DNA from: Branchiostoma belcheri
Lineage: Eukaryota; Chordata; Leptocardii; Amphioxiformes; Branchiostomatidae
Assembly (NCBI RefSeq): GCF_001625305.1
Contig: NW_017802458.1
Location: 214,535-278,534, forward strand
DNA length: 64,000 nt
Direction of reading: 5' to 3'
Positions 22,289-36,068 of the stretch are shown here, one piece after another. Each line of letters starts with the position of its first letter. The stretch's first letter is position 1. The position numbers were made by a program, and so were the translations under genes. Under the pieces are notes generated by a model, which was not told the DNA's origin, ran no database searches, and saw only the letters and a program-made list of their open reading frames with translations.

Positions 22289-22682
22289 CAGGAGTGCCAG
22301 AGAATACAGTGCAATTTTACGGAATACAGTGCAATTTTGCTAGTATACAGTGCAATTTTACTAGTATACAGTGCAATTTTACGGAATACAGTGCAATTTT
22401 GCTAGTACGCAGTGCAATTTTACGGAATACATTGCAATTTTACTAGTATGCAGTGCAATTTTACTAGTATACTGTGCAATTTTACGGAATACAGTGCAAT
22501 CGTATTAGAATACAGTGCAATTTTACTAGTATACAGTGCAATTTTACTAATAGAATTCCACCGTATACTTCTACGATTGCACTGTATTCCGTAAAATTAC
22601 ATTGTATACTAATACGATTGTACAGAATTCCGTAAAATTGCACTGTATTCCTAAAATTGCACTGTATACTCTGGCACCCCTG
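22289..22682. mobile_element. Foldback minisatellite element 2
   Basis: The termini are CAGGAGTGCCAGAGAATA and TATACTCTGGCACCCCTG, with the same 20-bp monomers in opposed arms and GCTAGTATACAG variants mixed in. No matching target duplication is evident. Confidence 0.75.
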
Positions 22683-23319
22683 TTCTGCACATGTAAACCT
22701 GGCAAATACAGATTGTATGTACATTGACAAGATAACTTCATGTTCAACATAGATCGTTAAAAACTGCACCGAAAACGCTGGAATTGTTCACAACGTGCTT
22801 GCTTAGTTGGTGAACAGTAAATGTAGGCCATATTTTACGTAAGATGGTACTACATACCAACGTTACCAAGTTTCCTTTAACAAGGTCTCGAAGTCCACAC
22901 CGCGGCTAGTGGCATTGTGTTTGACTAAATAATTATTAAACCATCAAACGAACACTGTTAAGTCGGTGAAGGTCAGACAGAAGGTCAGATACGCAAAAAA
23001 AGCAGTTACTCAAGCAACCTTGATGATGCACGTCTTTTTATTTTCACCGTAGCAGTTTTGATATTGAAGTAAATGCGTATTTTAGAAACATCCCTACTTT
23101 TACAATCCTGTGGAATGGGCCGTAGGTTTAGGTAGTTGTCTGGTAGCCGAGGTTCTCTAAGCAGATATTAGGTGGCTGTTGTGCATACTGGTTGCGAGTA
23201 TCTTTTGGGATTGTGGTTTGCACCTACTGCGATACCTTGTCAAATGAATAATATGTAGTAAATGAAAGATATTGTTATGAAAGCTGACTTTGTTCATCTA
23301 TTTCATAGATTGTCGTGTT

Positions 23320-23765
23320 GTTGATTTTTTTTGTTTTTATTCATTTTCACGCAAACAATAGACATAAACATAAACATAGCGCCTCCCTAAAATCTAATAC
23401 ATAAAGTAAAATTAATACATAGAAATACACTATACACTGAAAGTACCCCACTTACCCCGATGCCTCTCCAGCTTCCCTCCCCGAGACGCAATCAAGTATT
23501 CTGTTTTTTGATAAAAAATTACTACTTTTTTTAAAGGATTCAAAGTTCAAAATTTTGGATGTCCTGGACTGAAATATGAAGACGTACCCAACAATATTAA
23601 CGGTTTTGCTTCTTTAGACATGTCTCCAAAAATAACATTGAGGGAAGTTACTTTTAAATTTGAACCAGTTTCTTGTAATACCCAATCCTGCACTTTCCTC
23701 CAGAAGGGGACAACATAAATACAATCATAAAACATGTATTTGATGTTTATTTTATGTAGCCTGTG
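23320..23765 (-). mobile_element. LINE carboxyl-end fragment (L1-like)
   Basis: A minus-strand frame (23547-23765) reads HKINIKYMFYDCIYVVPFWR, a pattern like the zinc-knuckle-like end of L1-type reverse transcriptases (C-x5-FW). It stops after SPGHPKF; the downstream side ends in A-rich sequence near 23330. It is 5' truncated. Confidence 0.5.
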
Positions 23766-23984
23766 TTTACACTAGTCAGTCTGCAACTGTTTCCCCAAGG
23801 GGGGTGGCAAACTTCTGGGCAGGTGGCCACCAGGAGCGTGATTTTTTAGTCAGGCTAGATTATTAGACCAGGGATTTAGCCATTTTTACGATACGTTATT
23901 ACCAGTTGTTAAGGGATCACACACTGTTTACATACACTATTACTGTTCTCAATCTGCGAAATATAAAACTTCACGGAGAATTGA

Positions 23985-24066
23985 CACTTGTTTTTTTTTT
24001 CGCCCTATCGCTTTAGATTTTGGAGTTTGCGGAGGATGTCATCCGTAAAATTTTCATGCTGTGGCC
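23985..24066. mobile_element. GGCCA MITE fragment (right end, subfamily 2)
   Basis: It contains CGCCCTATCG, GGAGGATGTCATCC and the terminus GCTGTGGCC, followed by TAA. The left end is missing. It ends 35 bp before the ATG of the first Fuseless-like gene, so it probably lies in the promoter or 5' UTR. Confidence 0.6.
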
Positions 24067-24101
24067 TAATCCGAAACTCTTATTTTCACTAACAGAAGAA
24101 C

Positions 24102-25213
24102 ATGGCGAATGACCATGCAGATGTGGGGAGGCCCTGGTCGTCGGAAGTTCGTCACAAGATCAGTGATTTCCTGGTCGTCACTGCTGTCATCTCACATCCG
24201 CTGTTTACCTGTTCTGGCGCGGGACTTGGAATCTTCTAGAGGAGTCCCTACCCGGTGACGCTGGCGCCCGCGCCTGGCTGTCCCTTGCCATCGGTAGCCC
24301 GGTACTTCTCCTAGCCGGGCTGCTGCAGTACCAAATCCAACAGCTAGGGGGCAGCATACAGAAGAAGAGCGCGGTCGGCTACCACGTTTTGGGTATGGTG
24401 TATTCGTACGTGATCGCGTTTGCTGCTGTCTCTCAATGGCGGCGTTTTTGGAACCTACCTGATTACTACATACCCCAAATGGCTACCCCTCTAGGGTACG
24501 GACTGAGGACGATTCTTGGGTTCGTTGCCATGGTGATTTTTCGGACGGTGCAACTCGGAGGCGGATGCCCGCGAGCGGTCTCAGTCGACTCGGAACCCGA
24601 TCCCTTCCGAGTCGATCTCCGATTCCACACGAACAGAGCCGAGCGGTTTAATTCGTGTAAGTTCGTGCTTGACGTCGTGTTTTCTCTTTGGGTGTGCGAC
24701 TTCGCAACGGTACAATATTGGGCAGGGCTCTGGGGTTTTCTTGATGTTGTAATTTTTCCCGACGACACTACCGCTCTTTCGTACTGGATTTCGGTTGGTA
24801 TTGGATACGGTGTACACCTACTATCAACCTTCGCACAACATCCAGTCAGCACTCTCTCTAAGCAACTAAAAGGCACCAAATACGAGTTCTGGAAAAGGCT
24901 TGCTCTTGAGGATTCCTACTTACTCTTTGTTAACAGTGGTGTGGTGAACACGTGGAGAGGGGTTTGGAGTGTGTACGATAGTTATATTCTCACAGAACGG
25001 CCGAAACTCAGTGCATGGGTGACCCACGGGGTCGGAGCGGCGGCGTGCTTTCTGGTGTTCGCCGGTAGAAGTTTGTCGAATGGCGGGGGTATTGGAGTGA
25101 CTGTGGACGGGGAATCAGACGACGGGACGGGCGTACTCAACTGTGGCTATCTGCAGGATAGCCTGGACGAGACTACTAGTACCAGCCGCGTTGAGTTAGA
25201 TACCCGACTGTAA
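24102..25213 (+). CDS. Fuseless-like eight-pass membrane protein 1 (frameshifted)
   Basis: The ATG at 24102 opens MANDHADVGRPWSSEVRHKI and the first helix (SDFLVVTAVIS). The frame then breaks at about 24193-24200: the continuation AVYLFWRGTWNLLEESLPGD, homologous to copies 2 and 3, is in another frame, which runs unbroken to the TAA at 25211-25213. One base is missing relative to the paralogues. The rest is intact: eight hydrophobic segments, the four W-x-G-x-W/W-R-x-F-W motifs, and the central DSEPDPFRVDLRF loop. Drosophila Fuseless is an eight-pass presynaptic protein needed for calcium-channel localisation; a related membrane role is inferred. Unlike copies 2 and 3 it has no 3' intron. AATAAA follows at 25229. 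Confidence 0.75.
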
Positions 25214-25228
25214 TGTTTTGGGTCTTAC

Positions 25229-25234
25229 AATAAA
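25229..25234 (+). terminator. Candidate polyadenylation signal
   Basis: AATAAA lies 15 bp after the stop of Fuseless-like gene 1. Confidence 0.6.
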
Positions 25235-26198
25235 CCTTTACGGACTAAGTTGTTTAATAAGTAGATATAGAAGAACACAGATGACATGTATGTTATTGTT
25301 AGATAAAATATCATTTCTAACTTTTAGAAATTCCATACATAACCACACTATACCTCCTGTTAAACTCTTTTGATCCGCAAAACATCTACAGTTGGCGCAC
25401 CCTTCGTTGTTAGATATCTTTTATATTATAACTACTGCTATCATTATTATTATTACTGTTTCTTGTATTATTTATACCTATGTTATCGTAGTTATTACAG
25501 TTGTTCTGTTTTTTTAAATATAGTTAGTGATTATTTGTATTTGTTATTACTTGTATTTTAGATTTATGTATGTTTTTATCTGGACAGTGGGCTTGGAAAA
25601 GGCATCTGCCTGTTCCCCCTGCCCTGTCTTTGTGACAAAGTTGAAATAGTGAAAACGTTGTGACAATAAATAAAAAATACAGCTCACCAATTAACAGTTT
25701 CATTACGTTTATTTTCCCTTATGCTTAGCTTTGCTTTGATTTGCATAATCTAAATTGCAACTTCTCCAATTTCACCACGACACTTACTAGTATATCAGAG
25801 CACGAAGAAAAGTCACGTATACTGTCATGAAGAAGACTAAAAACAAACAAAACTCAATCGACTTTGGAAGTCCCAGCACCACCCCTGCTGTAATATTTGA
25901 GGTTTGGGTGGTAGTTTGGTGTCTTAGTGTCTATATGACAATATGTATCTTATAAACGAGATCCAAACAGTTCGATTACTTCTGCTGAGCCGTGTTAGCG
26001 CCGGCGCCTATGAACCCCCCACTTTTACACTACTATAGTATGCACCGGGGCGTAGTGAAAGGCTATTTTTAACACACGTTATCAAGAATACAAACAGATC
26101 TTATTTACTTTGTACTGTAGGCTGGTAGAGTTCCGAACTCCCGTCAACGAGGGAATAAGAGAGATAGCAGACTTCACCCCCTTCATGAAAAGTCAGAA

Positions 26199-26291
26199 AC
26201 ACAGACACCCACACAGACACACACACATACATACAATTCATGCACGCTCACAAATATCACACATTCACACACACACACACATTCACACACA

Positions 26292-26327
<36 letters not shown>

Positions 26328-26335
26328 TTCACACA

Positions 26336-26403
<68 letters not shown>

Positions 26404-26449
26404 TTCACACACACATTCACACACACACACAATCACACACACACACTCC
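26199..26449. repeat. (CA)n microsatellite, interrupted
   Basis: Mostly ACACAC with CATTCACA interruptions over ~250 bp. The His-Thr and Cys-Val frames across it are artefacts. Confidence 0.95.
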
Positions 26450-26668
26450 TGCGTAAATACATATAATACAAACATGCATGCATGATGTAAAAGCTACAAA
26501 ATATTGAGTAGTCAGTGATCTTTGGTCACCCTACGACAGTATGACAGATTAGAAAACAAGCACGTGAGCACCTCGTGGTGCCAGGTACGACCCATGTAGG
26601 GTTCAACCATGTGATATTTGTGTATACCTGGAGGGCGTTTCAGCCCATTGATTATAGGGCCAATAGTA

Positions 26669-26985
26669 GGATACTAAGTACTTGTATCTGTAGTCATTCC
26701 AGGGGCTACACTGTACAGTTTTCCCTACTGTGATCTGTATGTTACAGACCGCACACTGTAAGTATACACTGTGTGTCTTACATTATAAAACCTATAGGAT
26801 ACTAAGTACATTCCAGGGCTATGTATACACTGTACAGTTTAGCCTAAACACCAGGATACTAAGTACATGTACCTGTAGTCATTCTAGGGGCTACACTGTA
26901 CAGTTTTTCCTCCTGTGATTTGTATGTTACAGACCGCACACTGTAAGTATACACTGTGTATCTTACATCATAAAACCGTAGGACT
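26669..26985. repeat. Direct duplication, ~184-bp spacing
   Basis: GGATACTAAGTAC, GGCTACACTGTACAG, ACAGACCGCACACTGTAAGT and TACACTGTGT appear in the same order at 26669-26790 and 26853-26985, with a shorter third start near 26798. Confidence 0.75.
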
Positions 26986-27822
26986 ACAGTGATATAACGC
27001 ATGATATTGTTTGCTCAAAGGCATTTTCTGATCATAGCTACATTAGCGTTGAACTTACCGTAGTAAGAGGGGGGGTCATTTCACGTAATAACTTTGTATT
27101 GCTGGTGATATTTTGTACACTAAGAGTAGCCTATTGTACATAATGCTTTTACCGGTGATATGTGTGTGTTCGGTCCTTCAATGAATTATGCCGTATACAT
27201 TCAGGTACTGATATATGATGCTCGTATATATATCGTGGTGTGCCCCTCCCCCTTATACGCACGTGTGCACAAATTCAGGCGGCTGCCTTTCAGGTTTTTC
27301 CAGAATAAATGCACTTGAGGATAGCAGTCTGAATTGCCCTTAGGCCACTGCAGTTCTACGATAGAACAGTGTAGGGATCTTGACTGGCAAGTTCACGTCA
27401 GTGTATGTACAGGGAACTTTATTGACACAACAAAAGTACAGCGACTTTCGTAAGGTCTTTAACTACATTTAGACATAGACAAATACGTGTGTAGAACAAA
27501 ATTTACCTACATACAAAACAATAGATGAGTCAACTTATACTACTTGTTCTAAGGTCTATTAAATATTCTTTGATATATTTATCTATTTGTACACAGTAAT
27601 GGATATTACCTTCTAGAATGAAATTGAATTTATCTATAGCATGAAATGTAACAAATTCTGTTGAGCAAGCGGAGAGAAGGTCGAACAGCTTAATTTGTGC
27701 GTTTATCGTCATATAGTGGACAATCCATGATAAAATGATGTTCATCTTCAATCTCATTAGGATAGAATGGACTCAAGAAATAGGATTTTGAGTCCGCAGA
27801 AGTGGCGTCCTAGGCCTTACAC

Positions 27823-28105
27823 TAGCCTCCTTCGCAGTCTTGTTGGGCGTCGGCGTTATTTTTTCTGTGAGCGACGCGAGTAATATGCGACCGCGAGGGA
27901 CGATTTGCTGCCGAGGGAGTTTTGCCACGGAGAGAAGGTTTCGCGCTCCANNNNNNNNNNNNNNNNNNNNGAATGTTGGAGCGCGAAACCTTCTCTCCGT
28001 GGCAAAAACTCCCTCGGCAGCAAATCGTCCCTCGCGGTCGCATATTACTCGCGTCGCTCAGAGAAAAAATAACACCGACGCCCAACAAGACTGCGAAGGA
28101 GGCTA
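27823..28105. mobile_element. Palindromic TAGCCT element with an N gap at its centre
   Basis: Arms of ~130 bp are near-perfect complements, beginning TAGCCTCCTTCGCAGTC and ending GACTGCGAAGGAGGCTA. GCCTTACAC flanks it exactly (27814-27822 and 28106-28114). The 20 Ns at 27951-27970 sit at the hairpin centre. The apparent proteins with unknown residues read across it are artefacts. Confidence 0.85.
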
Positions 28106-28450
28106 GCCTTACACTACTTACAGGGACCAGATTTCTGTAGCCATGTTGAAACTTTCCTTGTTTGTGAGATCTGCTTTTTGTTTTTTTATTCATGCTATAG
28201 TTATTAGTAGTTAGTCCACGATTTTTACTAAATTCATTTATTCAATACAACTTGTTTACTAGAGCTTGTTGATTTTGTTAAGTGCATATCCTTATCAATC
28301 GGAATGCTCAAAGGTTATAGTGCACTCAAATAAACAGTTCTCTCTGATAACTTTACATGTTTTAATGACCCCCTGGTAGATTTGTGCTGAAATTTTATTC
28401 ATTTTAATCTGTTGTAAATCATCTATTCATACTTCCAGAAACAGTGAATA

Positions 28451-30363
<1,913 letters not shown>

Positions 30364-31315
30364 TCAACATCTCCGTACCACACGATGACTTTTTGTAGGA
30401 AATCTGACATTTGTGGCAGAATTTTACAAAAATATTGTTATGATAATAATGAAAAACTTGATGCCCATTGCTTGATTAGCAATACCAAAGCAAATAAAAA
30501 ATTAGAAAAATTTGCTTGCATTTCTCAAAACCTTCGCTAGGTGACGCAGCAACAAATGCATAATGTGTACTTTATCTCTTTTAGTAAGTTTTACAGAATT
30601 TAACAGGAACATAAAACATTTTGTACGTAACGTAAGTATAAGCTGCATTCATCAAACATATTGTTTGATGAAGTTGGTGTCAAAGCTGACAGCATTGTAT
30701 GGAGTCTGTACTGTTACATGAATTTATTCTAAGATTTTATGCATGAATTCGTGCTACTAGTATTAATTAGATAAAACAATGAAATACATCATGCAGATCT
30801 GGACAAATGCACAGAATTGTATAATTGTTGATATCCTAGGAATAGCATACAAGTAAGCTTGTGATTTTTCCTCCAGTAAATTATACTGTATACTATAGCT
30901 AGTACATCCATGGCCTAATATATGATACCACTCTACAATCCCTCCAACTTCACCAAATTCACCAACGTTTCGACCTTGACTACCCCCCCCCCCCAAATGA
31001 AGTACTAGTACACAATAGGGACTTAAAAGAGGGGGGGGGGTCCAGCTTAGCCTACCCTCTATAAGATCTGAGAGGTACAGGCACAGTGCCATTCAATACC
31101 TGTCAAAACTCATGAACAATGCTTTGTCTAATGTGTAATCACCCGACTACTGTTTGTATATGTGTACATATCCTTGTTATTCAGTTTGGTTATGTTTGTA
31201 AACATTGATGAGATTTTGTGCAGTTGTGTGTTCCCTGAAACTGCTTAATTCAGCCTTTTTAAAAATTGTATCATAAAGCTGCAATGTTGTTTTAGTTTTG
31301 TGTCAATTTGCGTGG

Positions 31316-31742
31316 ACGTCCCTGGACACAAAAATAGGTCGTTTGCGAGACAGGTTTTTCCAGAAAGGCACATGCCAGCGGACAGTAGTCTGGTATCCAG
31401 TCTTACGTGATTGGGGGTATTGGGGTGTTCATGCAGGTTATGCCTTCGGGGGCTCTAATAGCTTCCCCCGCCCAGTGCAACAGGCCGCCCGTTAGGAGTG
31501 TTACGGTAATAAGTGACAGTATGCTTGGGGATTTGGTTTTCCCCCAACACGTGGAGGACTAATCAATCTCTCGTGAACTACACACCGGGAAATCTATGTG
31601 AGGCGGGCGGGACAGAGCTCTTGCGGCCCCGACCACGATCAGACTGGATACCAGGCTACCCGCTCCGTCGCTTGGACACAAAAATAGGTCGTCTGCATGA
31701 CAGGTTTTTCCAGAAAGGCACATGCCAGTGCATAGTAGTCTG
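31316..31742. repeat. ~73-bp direct duplication flanking a MITE
   Basis: GGACACAAAAATAGGTCGT, then GACAGGTTTTTCCAGAAAGG and CACATGCCAG occur at 31323-31388 and again at 31674-31742, on the two sides of the element at 31386-31658. This is far longer than a transposon target duplication. Confidence 0.75.
31386..31658. mobile_element. TAGCCT-terminus MITE (TGGTATCCAGTC subfamily)
   Basis: It begins TAGTCTGGTATCCAGTC and ends GACTGGATACCAGGCTA. It is close to 42546-42808 and 8517-8773. No 9-bp flank match is seen; longer flanks are duplicated instead. Confidence 0.7.
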
Positions 31743-31808
31743 AACTGTGCTAAGGCTACCGTAGTTGTACTGTGGCAACTTACTGTAGTCTGAAAACAGG
31801 CAGAAAAA

Positions 31809-33866
31809 ATGGCGGACTCTCCCGACACAGAACCTATGTTGGACCCTGGTAAGTTTTTTGCATACTTGTCCAGTTGTTTGTTTGTTCCTTTGCTTGTTTG
31901 TTTATGAACTCATGAAGAAAACACGAAGGCTAAATAGAGAATATATCTGAGCTCATTCACATAAAAAACAGAGAATTTGTGTCAGCATTTTTACAATTAG
32001 AAATGTAGTTTTTTCTAGTAAATAAACGTTATTTTTGGTTTTCTTATCTGAATTTTGTGACGTCTATGACTCTATCGGAAACAATATGACGCATTTCTAT
32101 AGCCTCCGTAGCAGGCTTCTAGAACTGGGGGTTTGGTGGTCTTCGGCTGTTTTCTGACTAGCCCAGTTAAAAAAAAACGGAGGTAATTCAACCAGGCCGG
32201 CTATGTTGTCTATATGCAATCAGAAAACAGCACATAAAAGCTCCCAAAGACCCTGAAGACCCCCCCAAACTACCAGTTTTTGGCATGCTATGGAGGCTAG
32301 CATTTCTATTGTATGTTCTTTTCGTTCTGTCTGTGTCCTTCAAAGAGGACAAGGCACTTAGAGTAGTTTTGAAACATACCTTCTGCAACTATAACGTACA
32401 CCTTACATCAGTAACAGTTGTGTTTTTGTATTTCAGAAGAGGTCCGTGTACCAAGAACAAGACCGTCAGCTATCCGCTGTGTTGCACACTTCGTCCTTGT
32501 GAGCTTCATCATCACCCCTTCTGTCTTGCTGTTCTGGAGGGGAACATTTAACCTCCTGGAGGGGTATCTCCCCGGAGATGATTCTTTTAGACCCTGGCTG
32601 TCTCTCGCTATTGGCAGCCCCGTTATTCTACTTGTGGGACTCCTACAGCACCACATCACGAGGCTAGGACGTTGGACAAAGGGCAAAAGTTACGTCCTGT
32701 ATAGACTGTTTGCTGGCGTGTATTTCTACATGGTTGCAATAGCAGTGGTGGCCCAGTGGGTCGCTTTCTGGGACCTACCAGTGTACCTTATGCCACACAT
32801 GGATAATATTATTGGACAAGGCATACGGGCAATCCTTGCGTTTGTGATTATGATATTTTTACGTACGGTCGTGCAAGGGAGGGCGTGTCCTGTGGGAGTT
32901 TCCTTCGACTTCGATCCGAAGCCTTTCCGAATCCCGCTCCGATTTCACACGGAGATTGCCGAGCGCTGTTCTTCGGGAAAGTTCGTCCTGGACGTCGTGT
33001 TCTCGCTATTCGTCGTCGACCTGATCACGGTACAGAACTGGGCGGGGACGTGGAGTTTTCTCGACTATACCATATTCCCAGAAAACCCCTGTTTGTCCTC
33101 GTGGGTCTCTCTAGGGGTAGGATACACCCTTTTCCTCCTGGTATCCATCATCCAGTTTCCCCTATACAGAGCCTCCAAAAGTTTAAGAGGAGGAAAACTA
33201 GAGTTGGCCAAAAGACTGGCCATAGAAGACACGTACGGACTTGTGGTGAATTTTGCTGTAAATAACGTATGGAGGGGGTTATGGGGTTTATACGACTGCT
33301 ACATACTGTACGACCAGCCCTGGGAGAGTAACTGGTTGTCGCACGGACTGGGAGCGGCGATGTGCTTCCTTGTTTGTGCCGGAAGTAGTATAGGGAGGCC
33401 CATGGTGACTGTAGATGGTGAGGCGGACGACGGGACCGGTGTGCTGCTCCAAGTTTTCACCAGCGAGGAGGTGAGTTTCGATAATGTACTAGTAGTTCTA
33501 CATAGACTAAACCAGATAAAGTTCACTTACGTGCTAGACTTACTTATTCCGCTAGGTGGCTCCCCTACATTGCCAGTTATGACTTTCGTTCGTTGATTTT
33601 ACAATTCTTAACGTTGCAACAACGAAATTGACATAATATAACATCTACATTTGAATAATTTCTACAATATGTATGCATTTTCGTAAAATTGTTTTAGAAA
33701 TTGTCACACTGTGATTTATTTGTTTAACGTTATGTACTTTCAGTATTGTTTTGTGAGATGACGTCGACATGTTTACCATTAGTTCTAATAGGAACCCGAA
33801 GAGACGCCCTGTCAACAACAACAACAACGATGCGGTGGTGGCCGAAACAAGCCAGACATTATCTGA
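31809..33866 (+). CDS. Fuseless-like eight-pass membrane protein 3
   Basis: Exons 31809-31848 (MADSPDTEPMLDP), 32437-33470 and probably 33792-33866. The first two joins keep phase (CCT G|GTAAG to CAG|AAGAG). The main exon has the eight hydrophobic segments, motifs WRGTF, WVAFW, WAGTW and WRGLW, and the loop DFDPKPFRIPLRF. With the acceptor at 33791 the tail reads EPEETPC, five Gln, then a short end; the alternative frame over the same bases reads five Asn and a longer tail to 33903 but needs another splice phase, so the carboxyl end is uncertain. It differs from copy 2 by having a separate short first exon. The first intron hosts a TAGCCT MITE. The role is inferred to be a neuronal or membrane-organising one by family. 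Confidence 0.78.
32100..32299. mobile_element. TAGCCT-terminus MITE with perfect 9-bp target duplication
   Basis: It starts TAGCCTCCGTAGCAGG and ends GCATGCTATGGAGGCTA. GCATTTCTA flanks it exactly (32091-32099 and 32300-32308). It lies in the first intron of Fuseless-like 3. A related copy is at 58464-58854. Confidence 0.85.
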
Positions 33867-33944
33867 CGAACTTTCAGTAGATACAAATCAGCACCGTATT
33901 TAGGTAGACAGCTGTCAGTTCGATGCATTTATTTTATGTACTAA

Positions 33945-34329
33945 GGCCACACCAATTTAAATTGTTGCTTCTCGATTGTTGTTTTTTTTTTTAGAAAAAA
34001 TATGAAGCGACTGGGCGAAAAAAATAAAAACAAGACTAGGCATCCTGTTATAGCCCCAAATGCTACGATAGGAGTCATGACGTCAACACAAAATTCTGGG
34101 TTAATATTTAAAGAATGCATTTTGAACTTTTAATCAAACCACTGCATTCAATGGAGATGAGATGGAAAAACTGTAACAACTAGGAAGAAAAGGACTTTCC
34201 TCAACTGTTGGAGGCAAAATATGAGCATATTCAAGTTAATTGATTCAGAACCAGAATCTTTTTTTTGTTGCAAATCAGAAAAAAATGAAGAGGCGAATCC
34301 GAAAACCAATAAATTAAATTGGTGTGGCC
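33945..34329. mobile_element. GGCCA MITE, subfamily 3 (copy 1)
   Basis: The termini are GGCCACACCAATTTAAATTG and CAATTTAATTTATTGG complement-type ends with TGGTGTGGCC at the right. TAA flanks both ends (33942-33944, 34330-34332). Confidence 0.75.
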
Positions 34330-36068
34330 TAAATTGAATGATCTCGATGGGGATGTAGGGTAAAAGTACGGGGCACGTTGTCTATACAAATGTGTGTATC
34401 TTGTATCTCATAAAAAGTTATAGTATATATGGCATACAAATGAATCTGTGTGATTAAAACTACACAAAAATCCATTTTCCACTTCTATGATTTCTGTGTT
34501 TCAATACGTAAAGAATAATAAAATCTAAAAACTAACTGAAGAAAATAACTGGACTGGATAATTTGTACTTTTTGTTATCATATTGTTATTTATTAATGTT
34601 TTTGGTTAGTTACTGTTTTTTCTTTATTATTATTTCCATTATCATTATTTATTGTATCAAAATTTTACTATTTCTATGTGACTGTTGTGTTTTGTTGTGT
34701 AAAACAGGGCCCCATTGAAAAGAAGTACATAATCACTTAATGGGCCACCCTGTATAAAAATGACGAAAATAAAATAAATAAATAGAATGACACAGTTGGT
34801 ACATGCAACTGTCATGCAAATTGGCACGTCTTTATTGTACAAAACAATTTTTTTAAGGTGAACAAGACTTAATCTCATTTGCATGCATGGTCTGTATTTA
34901 CATACAAGCTAATTTGCATACAGGCTTCAATGATGTGGCTTGCAGTACAAATTTGTACAATACAATCTCGCAAAACAACAAACTTTGAACGAAGTGGCTC
35001 CAATACTCGAAATTGGTCCAAATGACCTTTATGTCCAAGCTCTTTGTATTTTACATCTTTAGTATTGTTAAAGATGTATTTTTTAAAAATTGTTTTAGAA
35101 AAAAAACTCAAGAAAAAGTAACAACAGATTTCCTGAAATGTCTAAGCGATTGCACAATTCACAGCAAGCCGACAAGTTACACACACTACATGTATATAAA
35201 GAAAGCTACAATTGATAAAAGAAACATTTAGATATTTACGATATATTTACATAGACATTGCACTCTCATTGTCACTGCATTGGTGGTATATCTTTTAAAA
35301 GGAGCAGCCTCGTTTAGTCAAGATTTGTTGAAATTAAAAAGACAACCTTGTGATAAATCTTAACATAGAAATATAACTTTGTGGTTTTCAATCATGAGTT
35401 AGCTTTACACTTTTTTTATATCTTTTTATATATTGTCGGTGAACACAAAATAGCTTTACAGTCTGAATTTCTAGTTGAAATATGGTTAACAATGCATTCT
35501 TGATTAGTTAAGATACATTTGTCACCAAGAAATCTTGATTTGTATAGAATTATCTAACCCAAATACAAAGTTCTGAGCCACTTGTTTGAATTCTAATTAG
35601 TCATTTTGCTGGTACTGCTTTGTACATTCACAAGTTTGATGCCCCACTGATCATATGAGTATACTTTTCGTATCGCTTGAAATCTCAGAATGGATTTTCT
35701 GAAAATTGTATCAAACCAACTGTCCATGTGTGCTCGGTGTTGAATCAAAGTTTCTTGGGTTCTGATTTGCGACATGGACCCAGTAGTACCAACCTTCCAA
35801 TAGACCCATTTCGAAATACGGACGCCATTTTGAAATGTGCTCTCGCGAGAGCACACAGCCTGGCGAGAACGAGCGTGAACTTACACCAAAACGAGGCCGG
35901 GGATGGTTTCCCACAGGTAGTCCCAAACCATGCAGACATGGCAGCGGGCAGTCACCTTCCGTGGCTTGAGTATTCGAGCTTCACGTCGGCCTGTACAAGT
36001 TTAATTGCAAATTTCATTTAACTTTGGGTCTATTTGTAGACCAATAGTTGTCATAATTTGGAGGCTGC
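34330..36068. other. AT-rich intergenic region left of the LRR gene 3' end
   Basis: No gene is recognised. The LRR transcript must end in here; no clear minus-strand AATAAA was identified close to the stop. A 20-bp palindrome lies at 35836-35855. Confidence 0.4.
35836..35855. promoter_or_regulatory. Perfect palindrome containing TCTCGCGAGA
   Basis: TGTGCTCTCGCGAGAGCACA is a perfect 20-bp palindrome whose core is the TCTCGCGAGA motif, known as a BANP-bound promoter element in vertebrates. GC-richer sequence and an ATG with good context (35938) follow on the plus strand, but only a 27-codon frame. Confidence 0.4.

Larger units (their letters stand above)
21090..24101. other. Intergenic region between MALSU1 and the first Fuseless-like gene
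   Basis: It holds two foldback elements (21543-21832, 22289-22682), a LINE end (23320-23765) and a MITE fragment next to the Fuseless-like start. The MALSU1 promoter must lie just right of 21089; no TATA box was recognised. Nothing is recognised in 22683-23319. Confidence 0.4.
25235..28450. other. Intergenic region between Fuseless-like genes 1 and 2
   Basis: It contains a TAT/TTA-rich stretch (25420-25560), a long CA microsatellite, a ~184-bp direct duplication and a palindromic element around an N gap. No gene is recognised. Confidence 0.4.
30364..31808. other. Intergenic region between Fuseless-like genes 2 and 3
   Basis: It contains a poly-C/poly-G pair (30985 and 31032 areas), the MITE at 31386-31658 and its duplicated flanks. 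No other gene or RNA is recognised. Confidence 0.4.

Noticed and set aside
21543..22682. CRISPR-like array of short repeats
   Set aside because: Monomers are contiguous without unique spacers, lie in inverted arms, and the DNA is eukaryotic.
26110..26485. His-Thr and Cys-Val proteins; also Phe/Leu/Ser and Lys/Glu proteins at 29816-30142
   Set aside because: Translations of CA and TTTC microsatellites.
27822..28193. Proteins read across the N gap
   Set aside because: They are the two arms of a palindrome joined through unknown bases.
35677..36021. 114-codon plus-strand frame downstream of the LRR gene
   Set aside because: No domain, no splice support and weak composition; only the palindrome inside it is worth noting.
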